NCBI RefSeq assembly: GCF_000143885.2
Contig: NC_018581.1
Coordinates: forward strand, 3,782,001-3,846,000
DNA length: 64,000 nt
Direction: 5' to 3'
From: Gordonia sp. KTR9
GTDB lineage: Bacteria; Actinomycetota; Actinomycetes; Mycobacteriales; Mycobacteriaceae
Shown here: piece by piece, positions 25,360 through 37,700 of the stretch
How positions within the stretch are numbered: position 1 is the stretch's first letter
Layout of the letters: every line of letters begins with the position of its first letter
Program-made: the position numbers and the translations under genes
Notes under the pieces: generated by a model
What the model saw: only the letters and a program-made list of their open reading frames with translations
Told to the model about the DNA's origin: nothing
Databases searched by the model: none

Positions 25360-26184
25360 TCAGAGCGTGATGTCCGGCGGCTTCTGATCGCCGAGCGTTC
25401 GGAAGTACTCGTCGGAGTTGGGGAAACCGAGGCCGGCGAGTCCCGCGCCGGGCGTGACGTCGGGCAGGACCGGTTCGATGACGCGCTCGGCGTCGAGCAG
25501 TTCGTCGATGCTCGAGAACCCGGAGACGTAGTTGAGCTGCGACCACGTCGGCGGCATGAGGAAATGCGCGCCCGCCGCCCATGAGTCGATCGCGACCCGG
25601 GCATTCACCCACCTCGCGACCTCGGCTTCGGTGGTCTCGGCGTCGGCATGCTGCCCGTCGGGCATCGCCGCCAGGAAGAACCGGGTGTCGTAGCGTCGCT
25701 TCTCGTTGACCGGGGTGATCCAGTGGGCGAGCGGCCGCAGCAGATCGGCACGCAGCGTGAGCCCGCGCGAGGTGAGGAACTGCGCGAACGACAACGACTT
25801 CTCGACGAGGCGTCGCCGATCGTCGGCCAGGCCGGCAGGGTCGGCGAACGCGCCGTCGGCGTCCGTCGCGAGCAGGACGCCGCACTCCTCGAAGGTCTCG
25901 CGGACCGCAGCGCACACCAGCGCCTGCGCGGTCTCGGCGTCACTGGCGAACTGCGTGGCCCACCAAGCTGCGTCGGGACCGGTCCACGCCAGGTCGGCGT
26001 CGGCGTCGCGCTGGTCCACCCCGCCGCCCGGGAACACCGTCATGCCGCCCGCGAAGGCCATCTGCTTGACGCGGCGTTGGAGGAACACCTCGATGCCCTC
26101 GGCGGCGTCGCGGACGAGCACGACCGTCGCGGCGTCCCGCAACGGCGCGGACACGACTCCCGGACCCGGTTCCGTCGACGTCAT
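25360..26184 (-). CDS. Nudix hydrolase (Rv3040c-like)
   Basis: 274 residues. The Nudix box is seen as GGGVDQRD...AAVRETFEECGVLL (G-x5-E replaced by Gly-Gly-Gly/Asp start, RETFEECG core intact), with a long insertion before the REx2EE helix, as in NUDT19/RNA-decapping-like enzymes. Preceding VFLQRRVKQMAFAGGMTVFPGGG is typical. It probably hydrolyses a CoA or nucleotide diphosphate derivative. ATG 26184 overlaps the ABC gene stop by one base (TGATG). Confidence 0.85.
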   Translation of the reverse strand: MTSTEPGPGVVSAPLRDAATVVLVRDAAEGIEVFLQRRVKQMAFAGGMTVFPGGGVDQRDADADLAWTGPDAAWWATQFASDAETAQALVCAAVRETFEECGVLLATDADGAFADPAGLADDRRRLVEKSLSFAQFLTSRGLTLRADLLRPLAHWITPVNEKRRYDTRFFLAAMPDGQHADAETTEAEVARWVNARVAIDSWAAGAHFLMPPTWSQLNYVSGFSSIDELLDAERVIEPVLPDVTPGAGLAGLGFPNSDEYFRTLGDQKPPDITL

Positions 26185-27020
26185 CAATTACCTCCTGCTG
26201 CTCGCCGATGGCCGCCCGCGCGGCGCCGTCGCCGCGCGAAGTACCGACCGTCGACCTTGTCCAGAACGATCTGCTGCCGAAAGGCGGCGGTGAGATTCTC
26301 ACTGGTCAGCACCTCTTCGAGCAGACCCTGTGCCACGACGCCACCCTCGGACAGGATGAGTGCGTGGGTGAAACCCTCGGGGATCTCCTCCACATGGTGG
26401 GTGATCAACACGATGGCCGGGGCGTCGGGATCGGCGGCCAGACGCGCGAGACGGTCGACGAGCTCTTCGCGTCCGCCGAGGTCGAGGCCCGCGGCGGGTT
26501 CGTCGAGCAGCAGGAGTTCGGGATCGGTCATCAGCGCGCGCGAGATCACGACGCGCTTGCGCTCACCTTCGGACAGCGTGCCGAAGCGGCGGTCGGCGAG
26601 GTGCTCGGCACCCATCGATTCCAGCGACTCGACGGCCTGCGCGCGGTCCATCGCGTCGTAACTCTCCCGCCAGCGGCCGAGGACCGCGTAGCCCGCCGAG
26701 ATCACGACGTCGCTCACGATCTCCTCCGGCGGCACCCGGTCGACCAGCGACGGACTGGAGACACCGATCCGGGTCGACAGTTCGCGGATCTCCACCCGGC
26801 CGAGCTTCTCGTTGAGCACGAAGGCGGTTCCCGAGGTCGGATGGATCTCCGCGCCGGCCAGCCGGATCAGCGTCGTCTTGCCTGCGCCGTTGGGTCCGAT
26901 GATCACCCATCGTTCGTCCAGTTCCACCTGCCAGGACAGCGGGCCGACGAGGGTCTTGCCGCCATGGACGACGGCGACATCGCGAAAATCGATCAGGAGG
27001 TCGGGATCGGAATCGGTCAC
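26184..27020 (-). CDS. ABC transporter ATP-binding protein (Rv3041c-like)
   Basis: 278 residues from GTG 27020, selected for the purine-rich GGGGGA just before it. Walker A GPNGAGKTTL, Q-loop region at IGVSSPSLVDRVPP, signature LSEGERKRVVISRALM, Walker B LLLLDEPAAGLDLGGRE, and the switch His in LITHHVEEIP. No permease gene is adjacent, so it may be a soluble ABC protein of the YlmA type or serve a distant permease. Translationally coupled to the Nudix gene. Confidence 0.87.
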   Translation of the reverse strand: MTDSDPDLLIDFRDVAVVHGGKTLVGPLSWQVELDERWVIIGPNGAGKTTLIRLAGAEIHPTSGTAFVLNEKLGRVEIRELSTRIGVSSPSLVDRVPPEEIVSDVVISAGYAVLGRWRESYDAMDRAQAVESLESMGAEHLADRRFGTLSEGERKRVVISRALMTDPELLLLDEPAAGLDLGGREELVDRLARLAADPDAPAIVLITHHVEEIPEGFTHALILSEGGVVAQGLLEEVLTSENLTAAFRQQIVLDKVDGRYFARRRRRAGGHRRAAGGN

Positions 27021-27142
27021 TCCCCCATCCTGCACCACGACCCCGCGTCCGGACGTGTCGACTCTCGGCGCCGTCGAGGTGATCGGGAAACCCCACAACC
27101 GCACGGGAATAGGAACGGGCGTGCTCACGGTTGACCTCATTC

Positions 27143-28147
27143 GTGACGTCTTCGAACCTCCCCTTGTCGATCCTCGACCTCGCGCAGATCGGTCCCGACG
27201 AGACGGCTCAGCAAAGCCTTTCCGCCAGTGTCGAACTCGCGCAGCGCGCGGAAGAGTGGGGCTACCGTCGGATCTGGTACGCCGAGCACCACAACATGCC
27301 GACGATCGCGTCGTCGGCGCCGGCCGTGCTGATCGCTCACGTGGCGGCGCACACCTCGACCATCCGCCTCGGAGCCGGTGGGGTCATGCTTCCCAACCAC
27401 GCCCCGCTCACCATCGCCGAACAGTTCGGCACACTGGCCGAGCTTCATCCCGGACGTATCGACCTCGGTCTCGGACGCGCCCCGGGCAGCGATCAGCAGA
27501 CCTTCACCGCGCTCCGACGGACACATGCCTCCGCCGAGCGTTTCCCGCACGATGTCCTGGAGCTGCAGGCGTTCCTCGGCGACGAGTCCCGCATCGAGGG
27601 CGTCCGCGCCACCCCCGGCGCCGGAACGCACGTCCCCCTCTACATCCTGGGCTCCTCGCTGTTCGGCGCCCAGCTGGCCGCCGCGCTCGGTCTCCCCTAT
27701 GCCTTTGCGTCCCACTTCGCACCGCAGGCCCTGACCGAGGCTGTTGCGCTGTACCGCCGCGAATTCCGGCCCTCCGAGGTCCTCGCAGAGCCGTACGTGA
27801 TCGCGGGTGTCGGGGCCATAGCGGACGACGACGGCGACCGCGCGAAGGAACTACTCCAGATCTCGAAACGCCAACGAGTGTCGCTGCTCTTCGGCCGCGG
27901 TCGCACCTTCACCGACGACGAGGCAGATGCCATCTTGTCGATGCCGCAGGGCCGCCAGATCGACGAGATGTCGACCTACACGGGCGTCGGCACACCCGAG
28001 CAGGTTCGCGAGTACCTGACCTGGTTCGCCGGCCATGCCGATGCCGACGAGCTGATCGTCGCGTCATTCGCACCCGACCGCGAGTCCTGGATGGCGACGT
28101 TCGGTCATCTGGCCCCGGTGAACACACCGTTGGCAGCTGCCCGGTAG
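27143..28147 (+). CDS. LLM class flavin-dependent oxidoreductase
   Basis: 334 residues from GTG 27143; a TTG four codons upstream is possible and neither has a clear ribosome-binding site. Luciferase-like TIM barrel: [81 protein letters not shown], which is the signature of the MsnO8-type LLM subfamily. The usual cofactor in this subfamily is FMN; F420 is possible but less likely. Divergent from the ABC gene. Confidence 0.88.
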   Translation: MTSSNLPLSILDLAQIGPDETAQQSLSASVELAQRAEEWGYRRIWYAEHHNMPTIASSAPAVLIAHVAAHTSTIRLGAGGVMLPNHAPLTIAEQFGTLAELHPGRIDLGLGRAPGSDQQTFTALRRTHASAERFPHDVLELQAFLGDESRIEGVRATPGAGTHVPLYILGSSLFGAQLAAALGLPYAFASHFAPQALTEAVALYRREFRPSEVLAEPYVIAGVGAIADDDGDRAKELLQISKRQRVSLLFGRGRTFTDDEADAILSMPQGRQIDEMSTYTGVGTPEQVREYLTWFAGHADADELIVASFAPDRESWMATFGHLAPVNTPLAAAR

Positions 28148-28151
28148 TCGC

Positions 28152-28601
28152 TCAGGCCAGCCGAAAGTCCTCGAAGTCGAAGCCCGGCACCACGATACAG
28201 CTGACCAGCGACGGCTCGTCGCCGGCGGGCCGGGCCCGTTGCCACACACCCGGCGGCACGAGAGCCTGAGGATGCTGTCCAGATTCGATGTCGGGCCCGA
28301 CGAGAACGGTGGCCGGCTCGCCGGGGGCGTCGGCGTCGCCGCCGAGGTCCAGTTCGACCGGGGCGCCGCGATGGTGCAACCACAACTCTGCGCCGCGGAC
28401 CGTGTGCCACGCGGATTCGTCGCCCGGCATGAGGACGAAGTAGATCGCGGTCCCGGCGGCGCGGTCGCCGGTGTACGCCCCCGGCAGCGCGTCGCGCGGG
28501 ATCTCGACCTCGCTTCGCCAGGTCTGCCGGTACCAGCCCCCTTCGGGGTGGGGCTGCAGGTCTAGTTCACGCACCCAGTCGGGCAGTTCAGCCGAGCTCA
28601 T
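28152..28601 (-). CDS. cupin, DUF985 family
   Basis: 149 residues. The Cupin_5/DUF985 pattern is clear: LQPHPEGGWYRQTWRS, TAIYFVLMPGDESAWHTVRGAELWLHHRGAPVEL, LVPPGVWQRARP and a final SCIVVPGFDFEDF. Function unknown; the family is related to sugar epimerase-like cupins. ATG 28601 overlaps the Pth2 gene stop as ATGA. Its 3' end converges on the LLM gene 4 bp away. Confidence 0.85.
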   Translation of the reverse strand: MSSAELPDWVRELDLQPHPEGGWYRQTWRSEVEIPRDALPGAYTGDRAAGTAIYFVLMPGDESAWHTVRGAELWLHHRGAPVELDLGGDADAPGEPATVLVGPDIESGQHPQALVPPGVWQRARPAGDEPSLVSCIVVPGFDFEDFRLA

Positions 28602-29374
28602 CCGTGCTCTCCGTCCGTCTCCCCATCGTGACGCACGACCTCGGCGATCACGGTCACCGATCCGGGCGCTATCTCGGTGAAGCCGGCATCGCGCACGGCC
28701 ACCGCCGTCCCGTCCGCGTCTGCGGCGAGGAGCTCGCGCCAACGCTCGGAACCGGACTGGCGAACCACGAGCGGGCACTCGTCCGATCGCCATCGAATCG
28801 TTTCCTCGGTCGTCAGCAACTTCGCGGCGAGCATCGACGCGTGCCCGACCTGCGCGGCCAGTTTGCCGACGGTCATCTCCAGGTCCGGACTGGTCCACAG
28901 CACGACGCCGCGCCCGGGAGGTTCGCCGGACAGCGCCCCCTCGACGTCGGTCCCGCCGATCTGCAGCTTCGCGACACGGCGGTCGAGGTCGCCCACGCGT
29001 CCGGGTACGAAGGCGCGCGCCGATGCGCCGCCCTGGGTCGCGGTCACACCCCAGACCTCTTGCGCAGCAGCCCATTGCGCTCCACGCGCGCGCCGCGCGA
29101 TCTTCCGGATGCGCGCATTGCACCAGTCGTCCATCGCCGAGGCCCACGGCCCCTCGCCGGCACAGCGTTCGTCGAGGCACAGCAGCGCGACGGCTCGCGC
29201 CGCAGCGGTCAGCAGTTCGGTGCGGTCGGGAGGATCGTTCTTCTCGATCCGCAGCACCATCGCCATCGCCAGGACGTCAGCGGGATCGGACGGGTCGTCG
29301 CCGCCACCGACATAACCGGCCAGCCGGCGATGATCCGCGGCGATCGCCTCGACATCCATGGAGAGCGGACGCAC
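28598..29374 (-). CDS. peptidyl-tRNA hydrolase, Pth2-type
   Basis: 258 residues from GTG 29374 directly after the serB stop; ATG 29359 is an alternative. The Pth2 fold is in the C-terminal half: LEMTVGKLAAQVGHASMLAAKLL (catalytic Lys and the helix after it), VVRQSGSERWRELL, AVRDAGFTEIAPGSVTVIAEV. The N-terminal 130 residues are helical and typical of the actinobacterial version. It would release peptides from stalled peptidyl-tRNA. Probably co-transcribed with ctaD-serB. Confidence 0.8.
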   Translation of the reverse strand: MRPLSMDVEAIAADHRRLAGYVGGGDDPSDPADVLAMAMVLRIEKNDPPDRTELLTAAARAVALLCLDERCAGEGPWASAMDDWCNARIRKIARRARGAQWAAAQEVWGVTATQGGASARAFVPGRVGDLDRRVAKLQIGGTDVEGALSGEPPGRGVVLWTSPDLEMTVGKLAAQVGHASMLAAKLLTTEETIRWRSDECPLVVRQSGSERWRELLAADADGTAVAVRDAGFTEIAPGSVTVIAEVVRHDGETDGEHG

Positions 29375-30619
<1,245 letters not shown>

Positions 30620-32404
30620 TCAGCGCGGGTCGGGGTCCGGAGACCCCTCGTGCGTTCCCACGGTGAACGGCTCGCGGCGAGCCTCTTCCATCTGACGATC
30701 CTTGCCCGCTTCGTGTCCCGGACCCACGTGCGCCTCGGCACGCATCCGGTCGATCATGTGCGGGTAGTGCAGCTCGAACGCCGGACGCTCCGACCGGATG
30801 CGGGGCAGCTCGGTGAAGTTGTGGCGCGGCGGCGGGCAGGAGGTGGCCCATTCGAGCGAGTTGCCGAAGCCCCACGGGTCGTCGACGGTGACGACCTCGC
30901 CGTAGCGGTAGCTGCGGAAGACGTTCCACAGGAACGGCAGGGTCGACAGGCCGAGGATGAAGGCGCCTGCGGTCGAGATCATGTTCAGCGTCGTGAACCC
31001 GTCCGACGGCAGGTAGTCGGCGTAGCGGCGCGGCATGCCCTCGTTGCCCAGCCAGTGCTGGACGAGGAAGGTCATGTGGAAGCCGATGAACGTCAGCCAG
31101 AAGTGGATCTTGCCGAGGCGTTCGTCGAGCATGCGCCCGGTCATCTTGGGGAACCAGAAGTAGATGCCGGCGTAGGTGGCGAACACGATCGTGCCGAAGA
31201 GCACGTAGTGGAAGTGCGCGACCACGAAGTAGCTGTCGGACAGGTGGAAGTCCAGCGGCGGGCTCGCGAGCAGGACGCCGGTCAGACCGCCGAAGAGGAA
31301 CGTGACGATGAAGCCGACCGAGAACAGCATCGGTGTCTCGAACGTCATGTGACCTCGCCACATCGTTCCGATCCAGTTGAAGAACTTCACGCCGGTGGGC
31401 ACCGCGATCAGGAACGTCATGAAGGAGAAGAACGGCAGCAGCACGGCGCCGGTGACGTACATGTGGTGCGCCCACACCGCCGCCGAGAGTGCGGCGATGG
31501 CGAGGGTGGCGTAGATGAGGCCCGAGTAGCCGAAGATCGGCTTACGCGAGAAGACCGGGAAGACCTCCGACACGATGCCGAAGAACGGCAGGGCGATGAC
31601 GTAGACCTCGGGGTGTCCGAAGAACCAGAAGAGGTGCTGCCACAGGATGACACCGCCGTTGGCCGGGTCGTAGATGTGGGCGCCGAACTGGCGGTCGACC
31701 TCGAGACCCATCAGCGCCGCGGTCAGCAGCGGGAAGATCAGCAGGATCAGGACGCTGGTCACCAGGATGTTCCAGGTGAAGATCGGCATGCGGAACATCG
31801 TCATACCGGGTGCGCGCAGGCAGATCACCGTTGTGACCATGTTGACGCCACCGAGGATGGTGCCCAGACCGGAGACGGCCAGACCCATGATCCACAGGTC
31901 GGCGCCGATGCCGGGGCTGTGCACGGCGTCGGTGAGCGGCGTGTAAGCGGTCCACCCGAAGTCGGCCGCGCCACCGGGGGTGATGAAGCCGGCGACCGCG
32001 ATGGTCGAGCCGAAGACGAACAGCCAGAAGCCGAGTGCGTTGAGTCGCGGGAAGGCGACGTCGGGCGAGCCGATCTGCAGCGGCAGCACGAAGTTGGCGA
32101 AGCCGATCACGATCGGGGTCGCGTACATCAGCAGCATCACGGTGCCGTGCATCGTGAAGAGCTGGTTGAACTGCTCGGTGGACAGGAACTGCATGCCCGG
32201 CATCGCGAGCTCGCCACGCATCAGCAGGGCCATGAGGCCGCCGATGAGGAAGAACGCGAAGCAGGCGGTGATGTACATCATGCCGATCAACTTGTGATCG
32301 GTCGTCGTCAGCAACTTGTAGATGAACGAACCCTTGGGCTGATAGCGCTCCGGGAACGGACGCACTGGAGCCACTTGCGTGGTGGGTTGGTCTACCGCGG
32401 TCAC
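30620..32404 (-). CDS. ctaD: cytochrome c oxidase subunit I (aa3-type)
   Basis: 594 residues from GTG 32404 with AGGAGG eight bases upstream. Twelve membrane helices expected. Haem/copper ligands visible: [15 protein letters not shown] (haem a His), [19 protein letters not shown] (CuB His and cross-linked Tyr), [10 protein letters not shown] (two CuB His), and [13 protein letters not shown] (haem a3 and haem a His). The DHKLIGMMY start and HDMYV-type loops are typical of actinobacterial CtaD. It reduces oxygen and pumps protons in the plasma membrane. The other subunits are not in the window. Confidence 0.96.
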   Translation of the reverse strand: MTAVDQPTTQVAPVRPFPERYQPKGSFIYKLLTTTDHKLIGMMYITACFAFFLIGGLMALLMRGELAMPGMQFLSTEQFNQLFTMHGTVMLLMYATPIVIGFANFVLPLQIGSPDVAFPRLNALGFWLFVFGSTIAVAGFITPGGAADFGWTAYTPLTDAVHSPGIGADLWIMGLAVSGLGTILGGVNMVTTVICLRAPGMTMFRMPIFTWNILVTSVLILLIFPLLTAALMGLEVDRQFGAHIYDPANGGVILWQHLFWFFGHPEVYVIALPFFGIVSEVFPVFSRKPIFGYSGLIYATLAIAALSAAVWAHHMYVTGAVLLPFFSFMTFLIAVPTGVKFFNWIGTMWRGHMTFETPMLFSVGFIVTFLFGGLTGVLLASPPLDFHLSDSYFVVAHFHYVLFGTIVFATYAGIYFWFPKMTGRMLDERLGKIHFWLTFIGFHMTFLVQHWLGNEGMPRRYADYLPSDGFTTLNMISTAGAFILGLSTLPFLWNVFRSYRYGEVVTVDDPWGFGNSLEWATSCPPPRHNFTELPRIRSERPAFELHYPHMIDRMRAEAHVGPGHEAGKDRQMEEARREPFTVGTHEGSPDPDPR

Positions 32405-32695
32405 AGATCCTCCTCTTGCCCGAAACCCACTCCGAACCCCTTCGGACGTGGGTCGGCACATGAACAAACCGAGCGCTGGTTACTGATCCTAAACCCTCAC
32501 CGGTGCCCGAGCCGAACGGGTCCTACGATCTGTCGTATTCGATGCCGGAGCCGCCGGATCGGCAGTGCTCATCGGCGGTTTCTTCGACGACGCGCCAGGC
32601 TCTCGGAGCTGCCATCCGGGCGCCCTCGTCCGGTGCCTGGATGTGCCCGTCCGAGCCTACGCCGGAGGCCGCGGGGCCGGTGCTAGGTTGGGCGG

Positions 32696-33739
32696 GTGCA
32701 ACGCAGGGTCACGGTCGCGAACGAGGCTGACAGAAGTGTCGACGCCGCCACCGGCGGCACCCGCCTCTCCCTCGTCCGGCGCCTGGGCCTGGCGACGACG
32801 ATCGGGTTGACGGTGGTCGCGCTGGCCGCCTGTTCGGGCGAACAACCGCTGACCACCCCGGACGGCTCCCCCATCTCCACCGTCACCACCCGGGTGGCCG
32901 AGGTGAACATCGTCTCGGCCGACCGCGACTACGCGACGACCTGCCTCGCACCCACCGCGCCGGATCCCGGCCTGCCCGATGTCGAACGCATCGTGGTCAC
33001 CGACCCGGCCGTTCTCGACGCGCTGTGCGCGCTCGGCCTCGGCCCACAGGTCGTCGCGGTGGCGGCCGAGCCCGGATCCGTCCCGGCGTATCTCGGTCCG
33101 CAACTGACCTCGGTCCCGGCCATCGGGTCGGCCCCCGACGCCGCGGCGGTCGCCGACGCCGGCCTCGTGCTCACCACCGCCGACACCGCGGACTCGGCCC
33201 GCGCGTTCACCGGCGTCCGTGCCGTCACCATCCCGGCCGACGGCACGTGGCAGGAGAAGTTCCAGGCGGTCGCCGATGCGGTGAACCGCAGCGAGGCGGG
33301 TCGCAACCGGCTCGCCGAGTACACGACCGAGGCCACCAAGACGGGCAAGCGGATGGATGCCGCGCACACGCAGGTGTCGCTGGTGAGGTTCGGCGACGAC
33401 ACGGAGACCATCGCCGGCATGGACTCCTTCGCCGGGCAGGTCCTCGGCGACATCGGCGTCCAGCGCCCCGGCCCGCAACGCGTGCCCGACTCCTTCCCCG
33501 TCACCGACGAGAACTTCCGTGACGCCGACGCCGACCTCATCTACGTCAGCTTCGAAGGAGAACGGGGCCTCGCCCACGGGGAGGACGTCCTGCTGAGCGA
33601 CGAATGGCTCAGCCTCGGCGCCCCCGTGTGGAAGCGCGTCCTCGCCGTCGACGACACCCTCTGGTACGAGTCATCGGGGCTCGCCGCGGCGTGGCTGGTC
33701 CTCAACGACGTCAAGGGATCTCTCGACGGGAACTCCTGA
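32696..33739 (+). CDS. FecB-like siderophore/iron-binding lipoprotein
   Basis: 347 residues from GTG 32696. Signal with lipobox (LATTIGLTVVALAAC), so a membrane-anchored lipoprotein. The remainder is a class III substrate-binding fold: VERIVVTDPAVLDALCALGLGPQVVAVA, SAPDAAAVADAGLVLTT, WQEKFQAVADAVN, QVLGDIGVQRPG and a C-terminal WLSLGAPVWKRVLAVDDTLWYE. No permease or ATPase gene is adjacent. Its place beside ctaD matches Rv3044 (fecB). Confidence 0.85.
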   Translation: MQRRVTVANEADRSVDAATGGTRLSLVRRLGLATTIGLTVVALAACSGEQPLTTPDGSPISTVTTRVAEVNIVSADRDYATTCLAPTAPDPGLPDVERIVVTDPAVLDALCALGLGPQVVAVAAEPGSVPAYLGPQLTSVPAIGSAPDAAAVADAGLVLTTADTADSARAFTGVRAVTIPADGTWQEKFQAVADAVNRSEAGRNRLAEYTTEATKTGKRMDAAHTQVSLVRFGDDTETIAGMDSFAGQVLGDIGVQRPGPQRVPDSFPVTDENFRDADADLIYVSFEGERGLAHGEDVLLSDEWLSLGAPVWKRVLAVDDTLWYESSGLAAAWLVLNDVKGSLDGNS

Positions 33740-33876
33740 CCCGTTTGTCCTCAGGTATCGCAGTTCGTTGCGGCACGCGCTACGACTCGCTACATCTGCT
33801 GGGGTTGTCGCGGTCACTTCAGATCACCGGCGTCCAAACCCTCGCCGGGCCGACGGAGACACATCAGGATCGGCGC

Positions 33877-34365
33877 ATGAGTGTCACCGACGAATACCTC
33901 GCGAACAACGCCGACTACGCCAAGACCTTCACCGGCCCGCTGCCCCTGCCTCCGTCCAAGCATGTGGCGGTGGTCGCCTGTATGGACGCGCGCCTCGACG
34001 TGTACCGAATTCTCGGACTGAACGACGGCGAAGCCCACGTCATCCGCAACGCGGGAGGCGTGGTGACCGACGACGAGATCCGGTCGCTCGCCATCAGTCA
34101 GCAACTCCTCGGCACCACCGAGATCATCCTCATCCACCACACCGACTGCGGCATGCTGACCTTCACCGACGACGACTTCAAGCGGCAGATCCAGGACGAG
34201 ATCGGACAGAAGCCGGCCTGGTCGGCCGAGGCGTTCGGTGACCTCGACGAAGACGTCCGCCAGTCGCTCACCCGGATCCGGAACAGTCCGTTCGTCACCA
34301 AGACCACGTCGCTGCGCGGATTCGTCTTCGACGTGGCGACCGGACTCCTGCGCGAGGTGTCCTGA
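33877..34365 (+). CDS. beta-class carbonic anhydrase
   Basis: 162 residues from ATG 33877. Zinc ligands are present: Cys and the Asp-Arg dyad in VACMDARLD, and His-x-x-Cys in HHTDCGML. HVIRNAGGVVTDDEIRSLAISQQLLGTTEIILI is the family signature. It is the short type resembling Rv1284. It hydrates CO2 for carboxylation and pH balance. No close partner; the neighbouring 34375-34545 gene is convergent. Confidence 0.9.
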   Translation: MSVTDEYLANNADYAKTFTGPLPLPPSKHVAVVACMDARLDVYRILGLNDGEAHVIRNAGGVVTDDEIRSLAISQQLLGTTEIILIHHTDCGMLTFTDDDFKRQIQDEIGQKPAWSAEAFGDLDEDVRQSLTRIRNSPFVTKTTSLRGFVFDVATGLLREVS

Positions 34366-34374
34366 CCCGAGTAC

Positions 34375-34545
34375 CTAGTCGTCCGTCGAGTCGCCGCCCT
34401 CGGAGCGCTGAACCGCTTCGGGGGCGTTCTCACGGGTGGCCATCCCACCGTCGCGTCCGTGGTCACGCGGGCCGGGCGGATCCTTCTCCACTTCCTTGTC
34501 AGAAGCCTCTGACCCGGAGGTCTTGTTGCTCTCGGACTGTCCCAT
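34375..34545 (-). CDS. 56-residue hydrophilic protein
   Basis: ATG 34545 is preceded by GGAGG at five bases, an excellent ribosome-binding site, although the frame opens further upstream. The product is highly charged and probably disordered (SEASDKEVEKDPPGPRDHGRD). No family recognised. It is divergent from the helicase gene and ends 9 bp from the convergent carbonic anhydrase gene. Confidence 0.55.
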   Translation of the reverse strand: MGQSESNKTSGSEASDKEVEKDPPGPRDHGRDGGMATRENAPEAVQRSEGGDSTDD

Positions 34546-34726
34546 CGGTACCTCCGTGATCGTGCCGGCCGGCGTATCGGCTGCGAGGATCGTCGATACC
34601 CGGGACATCGTGGGGACAAACCACCGGCCGACCACTGTCCTGCCGACCACGGTCCGACCCGGACACCGTCGGTCCGCGACGGCGACCGGTGTCGGGGGCC
34701 GCGGCTAAACTGGCCGACGATCCTCG

Positions 34727-37700
34727 ATGCCATACGACTCCCCATCCAGCGGGCGGACTCCCCCGGACTCCGCCCCGAAGCCTCATCGCGCCGCGACCCT
34801 CCACGCCCTCTGGCGGCCGGGCGTCGGCATGGCGGTGTGGATCGACGGCGATCTGTCCGACCTGCCATCGTCGCTGCGCGACGTTCTCGACGGCCGGCGG
34901 TTCCGCAGCGAGATCCCCGTCGTCGACGCCGACGGTCGCCGGCGGTTCGTCCCCGCCGCGACGCTGGGCATGACGTCGGGGGTCACGCTGCTCGACTCGT
35001 CGCGTGCGGTCGCGGTGACCGGCGACGTCCGGTGGTACCGCTATCTCCTCGACGGCGTGCGGTCGTTCGTGCGGTCCGGCACGGTGGTGCCGTCGGTGCT
35101 GCAGGTCGCAGGGGAATGGATGGTCCGCTGGGTCGTCATCGCGACCCCGACGTGGCGCAGCTGGCATGCGGTCGTCGTGGGAAGCGCGCCGGACGCATTG
35201 CTGCACAACGGTTCCGCACCGGCCCTCGACGACTTCCTCGCCGAACTCGTCGACCACGAATGCCGTTCTGCCATCGCTCGTTCCGCACTTCGTCTCGGCG
35301 AACCCCGACCCGCGTCGCCGATCGTTCGGGCCCTTCTCCCCGACGCGGACCCCCGTCCGCCCAGCTCGCCCGAACGCCTTGCGGCCGCCGCGGGCGGCTG
35401 GTCGAGGTGGAACTCCGGCGCCCCACGAGACGACCGGTCGCTGATCTTCCGTCTGCACGAGCCGGAGTACGACGATCTCGCCGAGAACCAGTGGGACGAC
35501 GCGTGGGACGACGACTCCGTCCCCGAGCCGAGCCGAGCCGAGGTCGCCGAGAGCTCGCGGTGGCGACTGCAGGTCTGCCGTCGGAGCATCGACGGACAGG
35601 TCGAACCCGTCGCACCGCACCGGCTCGACGCCCACGAAATCGACGAGCTGACAACCGAACTGGCGACGGCCGTCCGTGAGTTCCCGGATCTCGGCCGGGC
35701 CGATCCCGACCGCGGCTCGCTCGACTTCCTGCTGCCGACCGAGGTCGCCGAAGAACTATTCGCCACCGGCGCGGCGGCACTGGGGGCGGTCGGCATCCCG
35801 GTTCTGCTCCCCCGGACCATCGCCGAGGTCCGTCCGAGCCTGACCCTGCGTGCGCTCGCGCCGCCCGGCGGCGGGGCGCCGGCGGCGATGGTCGGTCTGC
35901 GGGAGATCCAGGAGTTCGAGTGGCGCCTCGCCCTGGGCGACACATCCGACGCGATCACGCTCACCGACGCCGATCTGGACGAGCTGTCCGGGCAGAAGGG
36001 CGACCTGGTCCGGGTGCGCGGGGTGTGGATGCGCGCCGAGGGTGCCGCGCTCACCCGGGCGGCCGCGTTCGTCGCCGCCCAGCGCGCACTGGCCGCGACC
36101 GAACCACCGAGCGACTTCGGCGAGCTGTTCAACCTCGTCACCGGCGAATCGGATCGGCTGCCCGTTCCGGTCTCGCGCGTGGAGGGCCTCTCGTGGCTCG
36201 ACGACATCGCCGACAGCGGCGCCCTCCGTCCCGAATCCATCACGCCGCCGGCGGATCTGGCCGCCACCCTGCGCCCCTATCAGCAGCGCGGGTTGGACTG
36301 GCTCGCCCATCTGTCGGCGCTGGGCGTCGGGGGCGTACTCGCCGACGACATGGGTCTGGGCAAGACCCTGCAGGTCATCGCCCTCGAATGCCACGAGCGG
36401 ACCGGTTCGACCGGCTCGTCCGACGCCGACCCCACGAAGCCGACGCTCGTCGTCTGCCCGATGTCCCTGGTCGGCAACTGGGCGCGGGAGTTCGCGCGTT
36501 TCGCGCCGACGCTGCGGGTGGCGATCCACCACGGACCCTCCCGTGAGTCCGGGGCCGCCTTCGCCGGGATTCGCGACTCGGTCGACGTCGTTGTCACCAC
36601 CTTCGCCATCGCGGCACGCGACCACGAGCTGCTGTCGTCCCGGCCCTGGCATCGGATCGTGGTCGACGAGGCCCAGCACCTCAAGAACGTGAACACCATT
36701 GCGGCCAAGGCAGTTCGGACGGTGCCGGCCGATCACCGACTCGCCCTCACCGGCACCCCGGTCGAGAATCGACTGGAAGACCTCCGCGCGGTCATCGACC
36801 TGGTCAACCCCGGCCTGCTCGGATCGGCATCGGTCTTCCGGGCGCGCTACGCCGAACCGATCGAACGGGACCGCGATCCGTCGGCGCTCCGACGGCTGTC
36901 CGCGATCACCCGCCCCTTCATCCTGCGCCGCGAGAAGTCCGATCCGGCGATCGCCGCGGACCTCCCGGCGAAGGCCGACTTCGCCGTCCGCGCCAACCTC
37001 ACCGTCGAGCAGGCCGCGCTCTATCGCGCGGTGATCGACGAACTGATGGCGGCACTCCGGGACAAACAGCAGCGCACCCTGCGACGCCGCAACGTGCTGG
37101 CCGCACTGACCCGCCTCAAGCAGGTGTGCAACCACCCCGCGCATTATCTCGCCGACGGCACCGACCTCGTCCGCGACGGCGAACACCGTTCCGGCAAGGT
37201 CGAACTGCTGGCCGACATCGTTTCCACGGTCGCCGACGAGGGCGACCGCGCTCTGGTCTTCACCCAGTTCGCCGCCTTCGGCGACATGCTCTCGTCGTGG
37301 CTGAGTTCGGAATTCGGTACCGAGATCCCGCTGCTACACGGCGGTCTGGGCCGCACCGAGCGCGACCGCCTCGTCGCCGACTTCCAGTCCGACGACGGGC
37401 CGCCGGTCCTGCTGGCGACCTTGAAGGCCGGCGGCACCGGACTCAACCTCACCGCCGCCAACAACGTCATCCACGTCGACCGCTGGTGGAACCCGGCCGT
37501 CGAGGACCAGGCCACCGACCGCGCCTACCGGATCGGCCAGGAGCAGAAGGTGTCGGTGCACCGGTTCGTCTGTGTCGGCACCATCGAGGAGCGTATCGAC
37601 GACATGATCGCCAAGAAGCGCGAACTCTCCCGGCTGACGGTCGCGGCCGGCGAGAACTGGGTGTCCGACCTCGCCGATGACGAACTCTTCGAGCTGTTCC

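Noticed and set aside
30650..32686. Long open frame on the plus strand opposite ctaD
   Set aside because: It is the antisense shadow of a clearly conserved cytochrome oxidase gene and reads as low-complexity Arg/Asp/Glu/His/Val-rich protein with no recognisable domain.
32405..32695. Small gene between ctaD and the fecB-like gene
   Set aside because: Short open frames lack ribosome-binding sites and known motifs; the region more likely holds the two divergent promoters.
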